A DNA stretch of 55,163 nucleotides. It comes from Gemmatimonadota bacterium. GTDB taxonomy: Bacteria > Gemmatimonadota > Gemmatimonadetes > Longimicrobiales > Gaopeijiaceae. The DNA is taken from assembly GCA_022826005.1 (NCBI GenBank), contig JAJDVT010000031.1:1-55163 (forward strand), written 5' to 3'. Shown piece after piece: positions 15,720-23,560 of the stretch (the stretch's first letter is position 1; each line of letters starts with the position of its first letter). Both the position numbers and the translations under genes were made by a program. The notes beneath the pieces were generated by a model. That model worked only from the letters and a program-made list of their open reading frames with translations. It had not been told where the DNA came from and ran no database searches.

Positions 15720-16331
15720 TCATTCGAACGGTGCGAGATTCCAGTATTGAACCACGACGCCCACCAGGAACGACGTGACGAGCCGACCGCACAGGTCGGG
15801 TACGGGCCTCGACCAGCCCAACCAGGCCAGGCAGTCGTGTGTTTGTGGCAGTCGCCGCGACAGACATCTGCCAACCACAATCAGCGGAACGGCGCGAGCC
15901 AGACCGAAGGCTCCGAAGAGACCGGCCGCCAGAAGGGGCATCTCCGCAGTGGCGACGAGCAACGCCAGGAGGTACACGGTTCCTGTCGTGATCGGCGTCG
16001 CAAACCCCGTTCCCAACGCGGCCCCGAACAGCAGTGAATAACCCGACCTCCCGAACCGGCTCCAACCTCGCGGAACCATCCAGCGACCGGAAGGCGGTCG
16101 AAGCGAGGTGAACAGAATCGGCCTCAGGAGTAGCGCGGCGGCGGCAACGAGGGCCGCTCCGTGAAGCGCGCCTGCCGGCAGGAGTCCACCCAGCGACTGC
16201 AGCGCGACCCCGACAAGGGCACCCGCGGCGACGGCACCGAGCGCGAAGGTGCCCGGACCGGCAAGGAACTGTCGCAACCATGGTTTAGCGTCGTCACCCA
16301 CCGGGGACGTGATCACGTGGATCGAGTTCAT
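15720..16331 (-). CDS. Polytopic membrane protein, weakly CcdA/DsbD-like
   Basis: A 203-residue protein with about five or six transmembrane helices. Two similar segments, GAVAAGALVGVALQSLGG and FGAALGTGFATPITTGTVYL, recall the internal duplication of CcdA/DsbD-type electron carriers, but the canonical membrane cysteines are absent. Three cysteines lie instead in the C-terminal half (VVGRCLSRR, THDCLAW, PDLCGR). It starts 3 nt after the stop of the small membrane gene upstream. Position among redox and Cys-rich genes suggests a role in thiol transfer or in export of the peptides. The CcdA comparison is tentative. Confidence 0.5.
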   Translation of the reverse strand: MNSIHVITSPVGDDAKPWLRQFLAGPGTFALGAVAAGALVGVALQSLGGLLPAGALHGAALVAAAALLLRPILFTSLRPPSGRWMVPRGWSRFGRSGYSLLFGAALGTGFATPITTGTVYLLALLVATAEMPLLAAGLFGAFGLARAVPLIVVGRCLSRRLPQTHDCLAWLGWSRPVPDLCGRLVTSFLVGVVVQYWNLAPFE

Positions 16332-16334
16332 ACC

Positions 16335-16556
16335 TCACGGCGAATACGTTGCAAGCCATCCGGAAAGGGCGGCCAGCAGGAATGAAGTCCACAGCAGCGC
16401 AGCAGGTCCGGCCAAAGCCCAGCCGGCCGCTACGGCGACCAACGGAAGCAGGTACAACCTGACGCCCTTCGCGACCCCGGAGAGCCGGTGGTCATACAGC
16501 CCGTCCGGAGGAACCGCCGGGCCATGCGGTGCCTGGTCACGGACGGCGGATGACAT
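16335..16556 (-). CDS. Small two-helix membrane protein
   Basis: A 73-residue protein from ATG 16556. A polar N-terminus (MSSAVRDQAPHG) is followed by two hydrophobic segments, LYLLPLVAVAAGWALA and ALLWTSFLLAALSGWLA. It overlaps the 3' end of propeller B by 20 nt and its stop is 3 nt from the next start (TGAGGTATG), so it fits translational coupling in the operon. The same ATG context recurs at the end of propeller C (18319) but there leads into peptide B. No family is recognised. It may be a subunit or accessory of the adjacent polytopic membrane protein. Confidence 0.55.
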   Translation of the reverse strand: MSSAVRDQAPHGPAVPPDGLYDHRLSGVAKGVRLYLLPLVAVAAGWALAGPAALLWTSFLLAALSGWLATYSP

Positions 16557-17748
16557 ATCGAACCAGGTACGAGATGCCGAGCTCGTCACGCTCGACCAAC
16601 CACAGCGATTCCGCATCCACCCACGCCATCCCGCCTTGCGGCGGATCGACACGCGCGATGGCACGACCGGATTCGTCCAGAACTTCCCACTCGAACGAAT
16701 CGACGCCCGTGCGGAGGCGCAGCCAGGTCGAGCCGTCCGGCCCGGCACGTACACCGCCGACAGGAGGGAAGAACTCCAACGCGCCATAGGCTCTCTCCAA
16801 CTGCGGCCGAATGCGGCTTTCGGGAAACCTGGATTCCGCGACGATGTCGCGGACGTCGCCCTCCACGTGCCGTGACCGCCACGCCGCGGGCACGCGGATC
16901 GGATCGTACGAGACATCGCGCGCCCACGCGGTGTCCGCCCGCGCGTCGAACCGGATCACGCGAAACGTGTGGGGTTCGGCGCTCGTCGCGCCGGTCCGGT
17001 GCACCACGACGAATCCCGACCCGTCCGGCGCGACCGAAAGCAGCGAGCGGTACGACACGGGAATGGTCGAAGCCACCGTCCAGCCGCTCCCGCGGAGTCG
17101 CACGACTTTGTGGCGCCCGACGATCATGGCCACCGTGTCCCGCAGCAGCCCATCGGGACCGAATCGGAACACAGCCCCCGGCTGCCCGGCCTCCTCGTCC
17201 GCTGAAACCAGGGCGTACCTGACGAGTCTGGAGCCATCCGGCAGAATCCCCCGCACGCTCAGCAAGCTGCTTGCCGGCATAGTCGGGTGGCCCTTGATCC
17301 GCGCTGACGACACGAAGCGGCCCTCGGCGTCAAAGTATTGTTGGCGCTGCAACTCGGGATCGTCGACCCACACCCGGCCCTCGTGCACGCCCATACTGCT
17401 CACCCTCCAGAACTCCCCCGGTCCTTCTCCCCTGCGGCCGATGAACCCGAGGAAATCCCCGGTGAGGGAGAAGACCCGGAGGCGGTGCTCCAACGGTTGC
17501 GCCACGAGCAACCGGTCACCCTGGACAATCACGCGTCCCACCCGAGTGAGCCCCGTCTCCGGGTCGAACGCATCGCCAATCGTGACGGTGCGCTCCAACG
17601 TCCATCGCTCCAACTGGGCTGAGGCCGGGAGGGGCGAGGCGGCGCAGAAGCAGGCCAGCGCGGCACCCATCAAGGCCACCGACGACCCCCCTGCCGTATG
17701 CTGGAATCTCGCAGACCGGTCTCCGGCGGCTATCTCAGATCGTGACAT
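16537..17748 (-). CDS. Secreted six-bladed beta-propeller protein B
   Basis: A 403-residue protein from ATG 17748. A signal peptide ends near ALACFCAASPLPASA; mature sequence begins QLERWTLERTVTIG. Blade motifs include VGRVIVQGDRLLVAQ, FIGRRGEGPGEFWR and GPDGSTWLRLRTG, and the C-terminus ends YLVRYVIRRP. It is a close paralogue of propeller C over its whole length. The start lies 14 nt inside the 3' end of the peptide B gene, so the two are coupled. Known propellers of this class bind ligands or partner proteins at the surface; no enzyme motif is visible. Confidence 0.8.
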   Translation of the reverse strand: MSRSEIAAGDRSARFQHTAGGSSVALMGAALACFCAASPLPASAQLERWTLERTVTIGDAFDPETGLTRVGRVIVQGDRLLVAQPLEHRLRVFSLTGDFLGFIGRRGEGPGEFWRVSSMGVHEGRVWVDDPELQRQQYFDAEGRFVSSARIKGHPTMPASSLLSVRGILPDGSRLVRYALVSADEEAGQPGAVFRFGPDGLLRDTVAMIVGRHKVVRLRGSGWTVASTIPVSYRSLLSVAPDGSGFVVVHRTGATSAEPHTFRVIRFDARADTAWARDVSYDPIRVPAAWRSRHVEGDVRDIVAESRFPESRIRPQLERAYGALEFFPPVGGVRAGPDGSTWLRLRTGVDSFEWEVLDESGRAIARVDPPQGGMAWVDAESLWLVERDELGISYLVRYVIRRP

Positions 17749-18226
17749 GCCGGAGGCCCGAACGCAGTTCAGCGATTCTCGCCGGGGAGTAGCGTTGTCG
17801 AACGATCCCGCCGGTGCATCCGTGCCGGGCCACCTCCGGCAGGACGTTGGTGGCGGGCGCCGCCTCCTGCATCCGCCGGTGGAACTCCGCCGAGTAGACG
17901 CGGCCGGCCGGATCGAGAACGATGAGGCAATTCGAGCTACCGTCCGGGCGGTTGCTGTGGCTGCATTGCCGCCCTCCCCTCGACAGCTCGCATGCTTCGA
18001 ATGCCGTTTTCTCCGTCGCTCTGCAAGCAAAGTAATGCTCCTCCGGCGGAGGGTCTTCGTCCTCCTCCGGTGGAGGGTCTTCGTCCTCCTCCGGTGGTTC
18101 CCACAGCTCGCACCTATAGCAGTAATCCTGGGCCGTGGCGCGCGCCGGCACGCCCAGGCATGCGAACGCGAGCAGGATCGCGAGGGGGGGGAACAGGTAG
18201 TTGAAGTAATTGCATGGCTTGTTCAT
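17735..18226 (-). CDS. Secreted cysteine-containing small protein B
   Basis: A 163-residue protein from ATG 18226 with GGGAGG about 9 nt upstream. A signal peptide ends near ACLGVPARATA. The mature part starts with a CxxC (CYRC), has an acidic Pro-rich double repeat DEDPPPEE, then four more cysteines. The tail GCTGGIVRQRYSPARIAEL is almost the same as that of protein C. Seven cysteines remain after the signal. No known family recognised. It is translationally coupled to propeller B by a 14-nt overlap and is likely its partner or a substrate of the MauE/MauD-like pair. Confidence 0.7.
   Translation of the reverse strand: MNKPCNYFNYLFPPLAILLAFACLGVPARATAQDYCYRCELWEPPEEDEDPPPEEDEDPPPEEHYFACRATEKTAFEACELSRGGRQCSHSNRPDGSSNCLIVLDPAGRVYSAEFHRRMQEAAPATNVLPEVARHGCTGGIVRQRYSPARIAELRSGLRHVTI
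18038..18097. repeat. 24-bp tandem repeat inside peptide B
   Basis: Two full and one half copy of a 24-bp unit starting CTCCTCCGG lie at 18038-18061, 18062-18085 and 18086-18097, with one base difference. On the coding strand they give DEDPPPEE twice. The repeat is in frame and so changes protein length without breaking it; copy number may vary between strains. Confidence 0.85.
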
Positions 18227-18299
18227 CGGAAAGTCCTCCCTTGGATGAATGGAAATGAATGGAGTTTCGTCGGGCCGAGTCGGGGCCTGCGACAACTGC

Positions 18300-19481
18300 T
18301 CACGGGCGGCGAATGACATATCGAACCAGGTACGGGACATCGAGTTCGTCCTCTTCCACGAACCACAGCGAGTCGGTGCCCGCCCACACCATCCTGCCTC
18401 GCGGAGAAGGCTCGACGCGCGCAAGGGAACGGCCGAACGCGTCCAGCACCTCCCACTCGGAGGTATCCGTGCCCGTGCGGACGAGCAGCCAGGTACTGCC
18501 ATCCGCGCCGGCCCGCACGTCCCCCACGGGAGGAAAGAACTCCAGATTCCGATAGGCGCCCTCAAGCACGCGGAGAAGTGGCGCGCTCAAGTCGCTGCGC
18601 TCCTCAAGGTGCCCAGACCGCCACTCCGAAGAGACCGGGATCGGATCGTACGGGATGTCGCGCACCCACGCGGTGTCCGCCCTGGCGTCGAACCGAATCA
18701 CACGAAAGGCGTGGGGCTCGGCGCTCAAGGCGGCCTCCCGGTGCACGATGACGAATCCCGACCCGTCCGCACTCGGGGCAAACAGCGATCGGTAGGACTC
18801 GGGCAGCCAGGTAAAGCGGACTCCCCCCTGGCTTGTCCGCCCGAGCCTAAGCGCGTCCGGCCGGCCCACGAGGACGGCCACGGTGTCCTGGAGCAACCCC
18901 TGCGCATCGAACCGAATCACATGTTCCGGTCGGTCGGGAGAGGCCGCGAGCTCGGCGACATCCCGTGGGATCGTGACGAGCATGGATCCATCCGCGAGCA
19001 TCGTGCGCACGCGTACCGAACCCATGGGAAGCGTGGGATGGCCCCGGATCCGTATCGAGGAAGCGTAGCGGCCTCCCGGGTCGAAGTACTGCACGCGTCC
19101 CCTGAGGCGGTCGGAGACCCAGACCAGCCCATCGCGGACGCCTATCCCGTTCACCTCCCTGAACTCCCCCGGCCCCTCGCCCCGGCCGCCGAGGAAGTTC
19201 TGGAAGTCGCCCGCGACGGAAAAGATCCGGAGGCGGCGCTCGCGGTGTTGCATCACGAACAGGCGCTCGCCTACAACGATCACATCGCGCACCCAGGTCA
19301 ATCCCAGTTCCGGGTCGTCGTGATGGCCGATCGTGATGGTGCGCTCCAAGGTCCACCGCTCACCCTGAGCGGAGCCGGAGCACGGTGAAGCCGCCAAAAG
19401 GCACGAGCAGCCGAGTGCCGCCACCGCCATGGTGGCCAACCGAGGACCCCCTCCGGGGACCTTTGCGTTAGATCGTGACAC
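18300..19481 (-). CDS. Secreted six-bladed beta-propeller protein C
   Basis: A 393-residue protein from GTG 19481, chosen because it aligns with the ATG of propeller B (MSRS- versus VSRSN-) and gives the same 14-nt overlap with its peptide gene. A signal peptide ends near CLLAASPCSGSA; mature start is QGERWTLERTITIG. Motifs include FLGGRGEGPGEFRE and GADGSTWLLVRTG; the end YLVRYVIRRP is identical to propeller B. Residue-level likeness to B is high throughout, so this is a tandem duplication. It is part of the minus-strand operon. Confidence 0.8.
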   Translation of the reverse strand: MSRSNAKVPGGGPRLATMAVAALGCSCLLAASPCSGSAQGERWTLERTITIGHHDDPELGLTWVRDVIVVGERLFVMQHRERRLRIFSVAGDFQNFLGGRGEGPGEFREVNGIGVRDGLVWVSDRLRGRVQYFDPGGRYASSIRIRGHPTLPMGSVRVRTMLADGSMLVTIPRDVAELAASPDRPEHVIRFDAQGLLQDTVAVLVGRPDALRLGRTSQGGVRFTWLPESYRSLFAPSADGSGFVIVHREAALSAEPHAFRVIRFDARADTAWVRDIPYDPIPVSSEWRSGHLEERSDLSAPLLRVLEGAYRNLEFFPPVGDVRAGADGSTWLLVRTGTDTSEWEVLDAFGRSLARVEPSPRGRMVWAGTDSLWFVEEDELDVPYLVRYVIRRP

Positions 19482-19935
19482 GTCGGAGTCCAGCACGTAT
19501 TTCGGTGATGCGCGCCGGCGAGTAACGCCGTTGGACGATGGCACCGGTGCATGCTTGCCGCGCGACTGCCCGGGACTTTTCGGCGGCGGGCACGACGAGC
19601 TGCTGCCACCAGGGGATCTCCACCCCGCCAACCGCGCCCGTCGCTACCCCTGAAGCCCAATGCAGAGCCTCATGCATCGCCCTGCCGTCGAAACCAGGAT
19701 CGGCGACGCAATCCGTCTCATCGCTGCTCAGCTCGCAGTCCTCGTTCGGTTTCACGACCTTGCACGTATCGTAGCCATCACCTTCCAGTTTTGGCACGCA
19801 CTCCGGCGGGCTGTTGTCCTCCTTCACGCACTCGGTGCACCCCTCTTGGGCGGCGACGCCTTCCGGCATCCCGGACACACCGAGTGCGAACAGCGCCGCG
19901 AGGACCGGGAGCAGGGAGCTTGTTGCATTACGCAT
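19468..19935 (-). CDS. Secreted cysteine-containing small protein C
   Basis: A 155-residue protein from ATG 19935. A signal peptide (LLPVLAALFALGVSGMPEG) ends near VAA before QEGC. The mature protein opens with CxxC (CTEC), has an acidic middle with four more cysteines and a C-terminal tail ACTGAIVQRRYSPARITEI very like that of protein B. Both have seven cysteines after the signal. Its start overlaps the end of propeller-like gene D by 8 nt, and its end overlaps the start of propeller C by 14 nt. No family recognised. The conserved tail is probably a recognition or docking element. Confidence 0.7.
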   Translation of the reverse strand: MRNATSSLLPVLAALFALGVSGMPEGVAAQEGCTECVKEDNSPPECVPKLEGDGYDTCKVVKPNEDCELSSDETDCVADPGFDGRAMHEALHWASGVATGAVGGVEIPWWQQLVVPAAEKSRAVARQACTGAIVQRRYSPARITEIRAGLRRVTI

Positions 19936-21073
19936 CGGAGATTCTCCTTTCGGGAAGTGACCCATCGCCTGCGGGGGCGCGGAGTCGCCACCGCCAGGAA
20001 TACAACACGATTTCGCTCGCTTCGAACGTCCGCAGCGCCGCAAGAATCCGGGCGTGGGAGGCCACGGCGACAAGACCGAAGGGGGCCTGCAAGACTCGAC
20101 TGGACGCGACATCACCCTGATCATCGTACGTAACCACAAGGCGATCATCGCTCGTGACGTCCGCGATGACCTGGATCACGCCGGGTGCGACGGAGAGCGC
20201 ACTCAAGCCCATCCATCTTGGAGGGGGGTCTCGTTCGGCGGTTCCATTCGACGGGGGACGGTTCGGCTGCATCCCCGCAACAACATCTCCGTCAACGCCG
20301 ATCCTCCACACCAGGAAAGGTGAGTCGCGAAGCGCGACCAGCGCGTCGGTGCCGGCGGTCGCCAGGAACGCCCGATCGGGCGAAGCGGCGAGCGGCATCA
20401 CATGCTTGGGGCTCGACACTCCGTCGCCGGGCAGGAAATGTAGAGCTGCGTTTTCACCCGTTCCCTCGGCCAGCAACCACCAGCCACCGTCCCCCAAGGC
20501 AGCCGAACGGATGCCGGAAACCGGGATGACCCTTGGCGTACGATGTTTCCAACTCCCCCACTCGACCGCCGACACCCTTCCTCCAGCGTGTATGATGCCG
20601 AGCGTGGAGTCGTCGAGAAACGCGACGCCCGCGATCTCCTCGGGTGGCAGGTGCTCACGGGGTACCGACTGGGCATCCCCAACACCGCGTTCGAAGTACA
20701 GGAAGCGCCTTGGCCGGGACCCCCAGACGACCACGCGGGCACCGCTCGGGGAAAGCGCTGCTCCCTCGACGGTCATACCGGGCGGAAGCGTATAGGTGGC
20801 TATTTCCGTAAGTTCAAGTGCGCTATCAGATTCCGTGCGAAGCGAGGGGCGTATCGGATCGCGTGGGGCTGCCGATAGTCCCGGCGTCAGAGCCTCGGGA
20901 GGAGGCACCAGCACACCAGCCTGTTGGTGGCCAGCCACTCCGGCCATCCCGATTCCAAGCCAGACCCACAACGTTCTGGTCAAGGCTTCTCCGATCACGA
21001 GACTCCCCTTGGTCGAGTCGGAGTCGAGGTGAGTTCCCAGCGACTCATCATCATATGGCCGCGAGACCGGCAA
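19928..21073 (-). CDS. Propeller-like secreted protein D, first gene of the operon
   Basis: A 381-residue protein. The first ~50 residues are polar and then hydrophobic (TRTLWVWLGIGMAGVAG), fitting an export signal, possibly with a later GTG start near residue 26. Repeating WD/NHL-like strands follow (GAALSPSGARVVVWGSRPR, GVAFLDDSTLGIIHAGG, AALGDGGWWLLAEG), suggesting a beta-propeller, but the GEGPGEF motif is absent. The stop overlaps the start of protein C by 8 nt. It is the first gene after the divergent region shared with the ECF sigma factor (21074-21272). No specific family recognised. Confidence 0.6.
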   Translation of the reverse strand: MPVSRPYDDESLGTHLDSDSTKGSLVIGEALTRTLWVWLGIGMAGVAGHQQAGVLVPPPEALTPGLSAAPRDPIRPSLRTESDSALELTEIATYTLPPGMTVEGAALSPSGARVVVWGSRPRRFLYFERGVGDAQSVPREHLPPEEIAGVAFLDDSTLGIIHAGGRVSAVEWGSWKHRTPRVIPVSGIRSAALGDGGWWLLAEGTGENAALHFLPGDGVSSPKHVMPLAASPDRAFLATAGTDALVALRDSPFLVWRIGVDGDVVAGMQPNRPPSNGTAERDPPPRWMGLSALSVAPGVIQVIADVTSDDRLVVTYDDQGDVASSRVLQAPFGLVAVASHARILAALRTFEASEIVLYSWRWRLRAPAGDGSLPERRISDA

Positions 21074-21272
21074 ACCTTACAACGGGCCTTCACCTGCCAA
21101 GTCCGCGCCCCCGCAGCACCTCCTCCATCACGGCCGTCGCCTCGACCGGCTGACCCCCGGTCACGGTGGTCACTCGTTCCAAGTTTTGCACGCTTTCGGT
21201 CCCGGAACTGTCTGTGTCTGCAGAAAAGGCGATCCATGCCCGTCCACGACTTCCAGGGCTCGGGAGGCAGAA

Positions 21273-21803
21273 ATGGCAGACACACGCGACTCCGAAAGGC
21301 CCGGCGGCGGCAACCGCCAAGCCGACGAAGCTCTTGTAACTCGATGGCTGGCCGAGCACTGGGATGCAATGGTGGAGTTGGCCAGACAGCGGGCAGCAGG
21401 GTGCGCCACGACCCCCGAGGACATCGCGCAGGACGCCCTCCTGGCCGCGTACGAGCGCCGCGCCCGGCTTGTGGACCCTGGCGGAGAGCGCGCCTGGCTA
21501 CAGGCCTTCGTCAGGAACAAGGCGCGCGAAGCCGTCAGACGGAGAATGCGCCGCGGCAGCAAGCTGCCGCTGGAGTACGCCGACCTGGAAACGGATGGGC
21601 ATCCCTTGGCTTGCAACGACAGGCGGAGGGAGCAGGTCATGGACGCTGCTCCGGGTTTGCCGGGGAAGCAGATGGAAATCGTGGAGCTCATCCTTGATGG
21701 TTGCAGCGACGACGAGATCGCGGTCTCCACGGGCCTGAAGAAGGGAACCGTGTGGGTCTACAAGCACAGAGCCATAGGGAAGCTGAAGGAGCTCATCCAC
21801 TGA
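21273..21803 (+). CDS. ECF-type RNA polymerase sigma factor
   Basis: A 176-residue protein from ATG 21273, with GGGAGG at 21262-21267. Region 2 shows TPEDIAQDALLAAYERRARL and DPGGERAWLQAFVRNKAREAVRR. Region 4 shows the HTH CSDDEIAVSTGLKKGTVWVY followed by KHRAIGKLKEL. Length and domain order fit a minimal ECF sigma. No anti-sigma gene is adjacent. It is divergent from the propeller/peptide operon across a 199-nt gap, so it is the most likely regulator of that operon, although no -35/-10 pair could be assigned by eye. Confidence 0.82.
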   Translation: MADTRDSERPGGGNRQADEALVTRWLAEHWDAMVELARQRAAGCATTPEDIAQDALLAAYERRARLVDPGGERAWLQAFVRNKAREAVRRRMRRGSKLPLEYADLETDGHPLACNDRRREQVMDAAPGLPGKQMEIVELILDGCSDDEIAVSTGLKKGTVWVYKHRAIGKLKELIH

Positions 21804-21901
21804 TGATGCCGCCGCTGGGATACTCGATCCGACACGGACCACTGCAGCCACCGGGATCCTCAGCCGGGAGCAGCCGGTGTCCCCATTCGATCTCACATGG
21901 T

Positions 21902-23560
21902 TCATCCCGCGAACTCCCGTCTCTCCATCCGCAAACGGATGCCGCTCCGCACGACAGCCGGTGCCGCCACCGCGGCAAGGAGCAGCAATCCGATGAAGGT
22001 GACCGTGACCGCGGTGGCGGAATAGACCACACCGAAGAACAAGGGGAGGAAGAAGCCGATGACCGCGAAGACCAACAACCCACCGAGCGTATGAGCCATG
22101 GTGCCGCCTTTCGCCGGCGGACGCGAAAACGGGAGGTGCGGGCCGATCAGTTGCCGCGCCTGGACGGCCAGGTGAGCCAGCAGCGCAAGCACCAGCGCGT
22201 GCGCCGCCGCATGCCAGGGGCTTCCAAGGGACCAGACCAGGATTCCCCCGATCACGAGGGCGGTGGGAGCAACCAGGAACACCGTGACGCAGAGACCGGC
22301 GTTCACTACCAGCCCGGCACGGTCGGCGGGCAGCGTGAAGAAAACCCATGAGGCCCGCCAGGATTTGGTCATTGACAGCAGTTCAACGACCACGAGCGGA
22401 AAGCCGATCGCGACGAAGTTCATCACGACCAATCCGTACGATACCTCCCCGAGTTCCACGAAGGGATCGGGTAACGGGCCCTGGCGCATCGCAATGAAAG
22501 AGTACGCCAGGACCGCTGCGACCAGGCCCATCACCGCCATTCGGAAGGTCATGTCGTCACGGAACTGGGCGCGTGCAAGCGTGGCGATGACCCCGATGCC
22601 GGCCGGCAGGCGCAATCGGCGCGTACGCGGGTGGCCGGTCGTCGCGTGCCGGGGGCGCCGGAAACGTCGGCGTCGCTCGGAGCTCGTCGTGATCGCACCC
22701 AGCCGTTCCGCGTAGGAAACGGACAGCTTCCCCGCCCCGAGGAAGAAGAGGACGCCGACCGACCCGACGCCCGCGACGGCCGCCACGGCGTACCCCGCGC
22801 CCCAATCGCCCGCAAAGAGGGGGAGGAGGGAGGCGAACCACGCCGGGGGCGCAAGAAGAACCCACGCCGGAGTCGAGACTGCGCCGTCTCCCGACATCAT
22901 TCCCTCCAGCGCCGGACCAAACAGATTGTCGATGTAGACGGGGGACAGCATCACCGCGAACACCACGATCATCTGAACCGAGGAGAGCACCCGCACCAGG
23001 CGGCGCGGGTGCACGAAACTCAGCAGCCACGCATAGGTGCAGAGGATCGCCAGCGTCGTGGCCGTCGTGATTCCAACAAGAGCCAGGAGGCCGCCAACAG
23101 CCACCAGCGGGCCGTAGGCCGCGAGCAGCAGAATCACCGACGGTCCCCCGAGCAGTGCTCCGATGATCAGCGTGAAGATGAGCACGTTCGTGAGCTTGAC
23201 CAGGAAATAGGTGCCAGACGAGACCGGCTGATGCGCGAGGACATCGTAATCGTCCGGTGAGATCACCACCGTCTGGAAGTCGATCAACACCACCATCGCC
23301 AGCAGCACACCCACCTGGGTGACCGCGATCGTTCCCGGCAGCATCAACCCCGGGAGGAATACTTTCACCGACACGGCGACCAGGGTCACAACGCCCCCGA
23401 AAACGGCGTAGAGGAAGAACGAGCGCCAGATGCTCAGGTCGGCGCGGCCCATCGACAGCCCCGTCGCCGCCCGGAAGTCGTTCTTGAGCATCACGCGAGT
23501 GAGAACGCGCCACTGGACGTAGTCGGCGCCGAAGGCCTCCACCACGTGCCTGACGATCAA
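21902..23560 (-). CDS. ABC-2-like membrane permease without ATPase partner
   Basis: A 552-residue protein with about 12 transmembrane segments. The motif VVISPDDYDVLAHQPVSSGTYFLVKLTNVLI resembles the cytoplasmic loop of ABC-2-type exporter permeases (shown in two parts: VVISPDDYDVLAHQPVSSG and TYFLVKLTNVLI). A second similar half ends with a short charged tail. No ATP-binding gene lies next to it, so it may pair with one elsewhere. The TTG start overlaps the kynureninase stop by 4 nt (TTGA), which places it in the tryptophan-catabolism operon. Transport of tryptophan or intermediates is possible but unsupported by any substrate motif. Confidence 0.6.
   Translation of the reverse strand: MIVRHVVEAFGADYVQWRVLTRVMLKNDFRAATGLSMGRADLSIWRSFFLYAVFGGVVTLVAVSVKVFLPGLMLPGTIAVTQVGVLLAMVVLIDFQTVVISPDDYDVLAHQPVSSGTYFLVKLTNVLIFTLIIGALLGGPSVILLLAAYGPLVAVGGLLALVGITTATTLAILCTYAWLLSFVHPRRLVRVLSSVQMIVVFAVMLSPVYIDNLFGPALEGMMSGDGAVSTPAWVLLAPPAWFASLLPLFAGDWGAGYAVAAVAGVGSVGVLFFLGAGKLSVSYAERLGAITTSSERRRRFRRPRHATTGHPRTRRLRLPAGIGVIATLARAQFRDDMTFRMAVMGLVAAVLAYSFIAMRQGPLPDPFVELGEVSYGLVVMNFVAIGFPLVVVELLSMTKSWRASWVFFTLPADRAGLVVNAGLCVTVFLVAPTALVIGGILVWSLGSPWHAAAHALVLALLAHLAVQARQLIGPHLPFSRPPAKGGTMAHTLGGLLVFAVIGFFLPLFFGVVYSATAVTVTFIGLLLLAAVAAPAVVRSGIRLRMERREFAG

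Noticed and set aside
18038-18097. CRISPR-like array
   Set aside because: The repeats have no spacers and are in-frame coding repeats; no cas genes are present.
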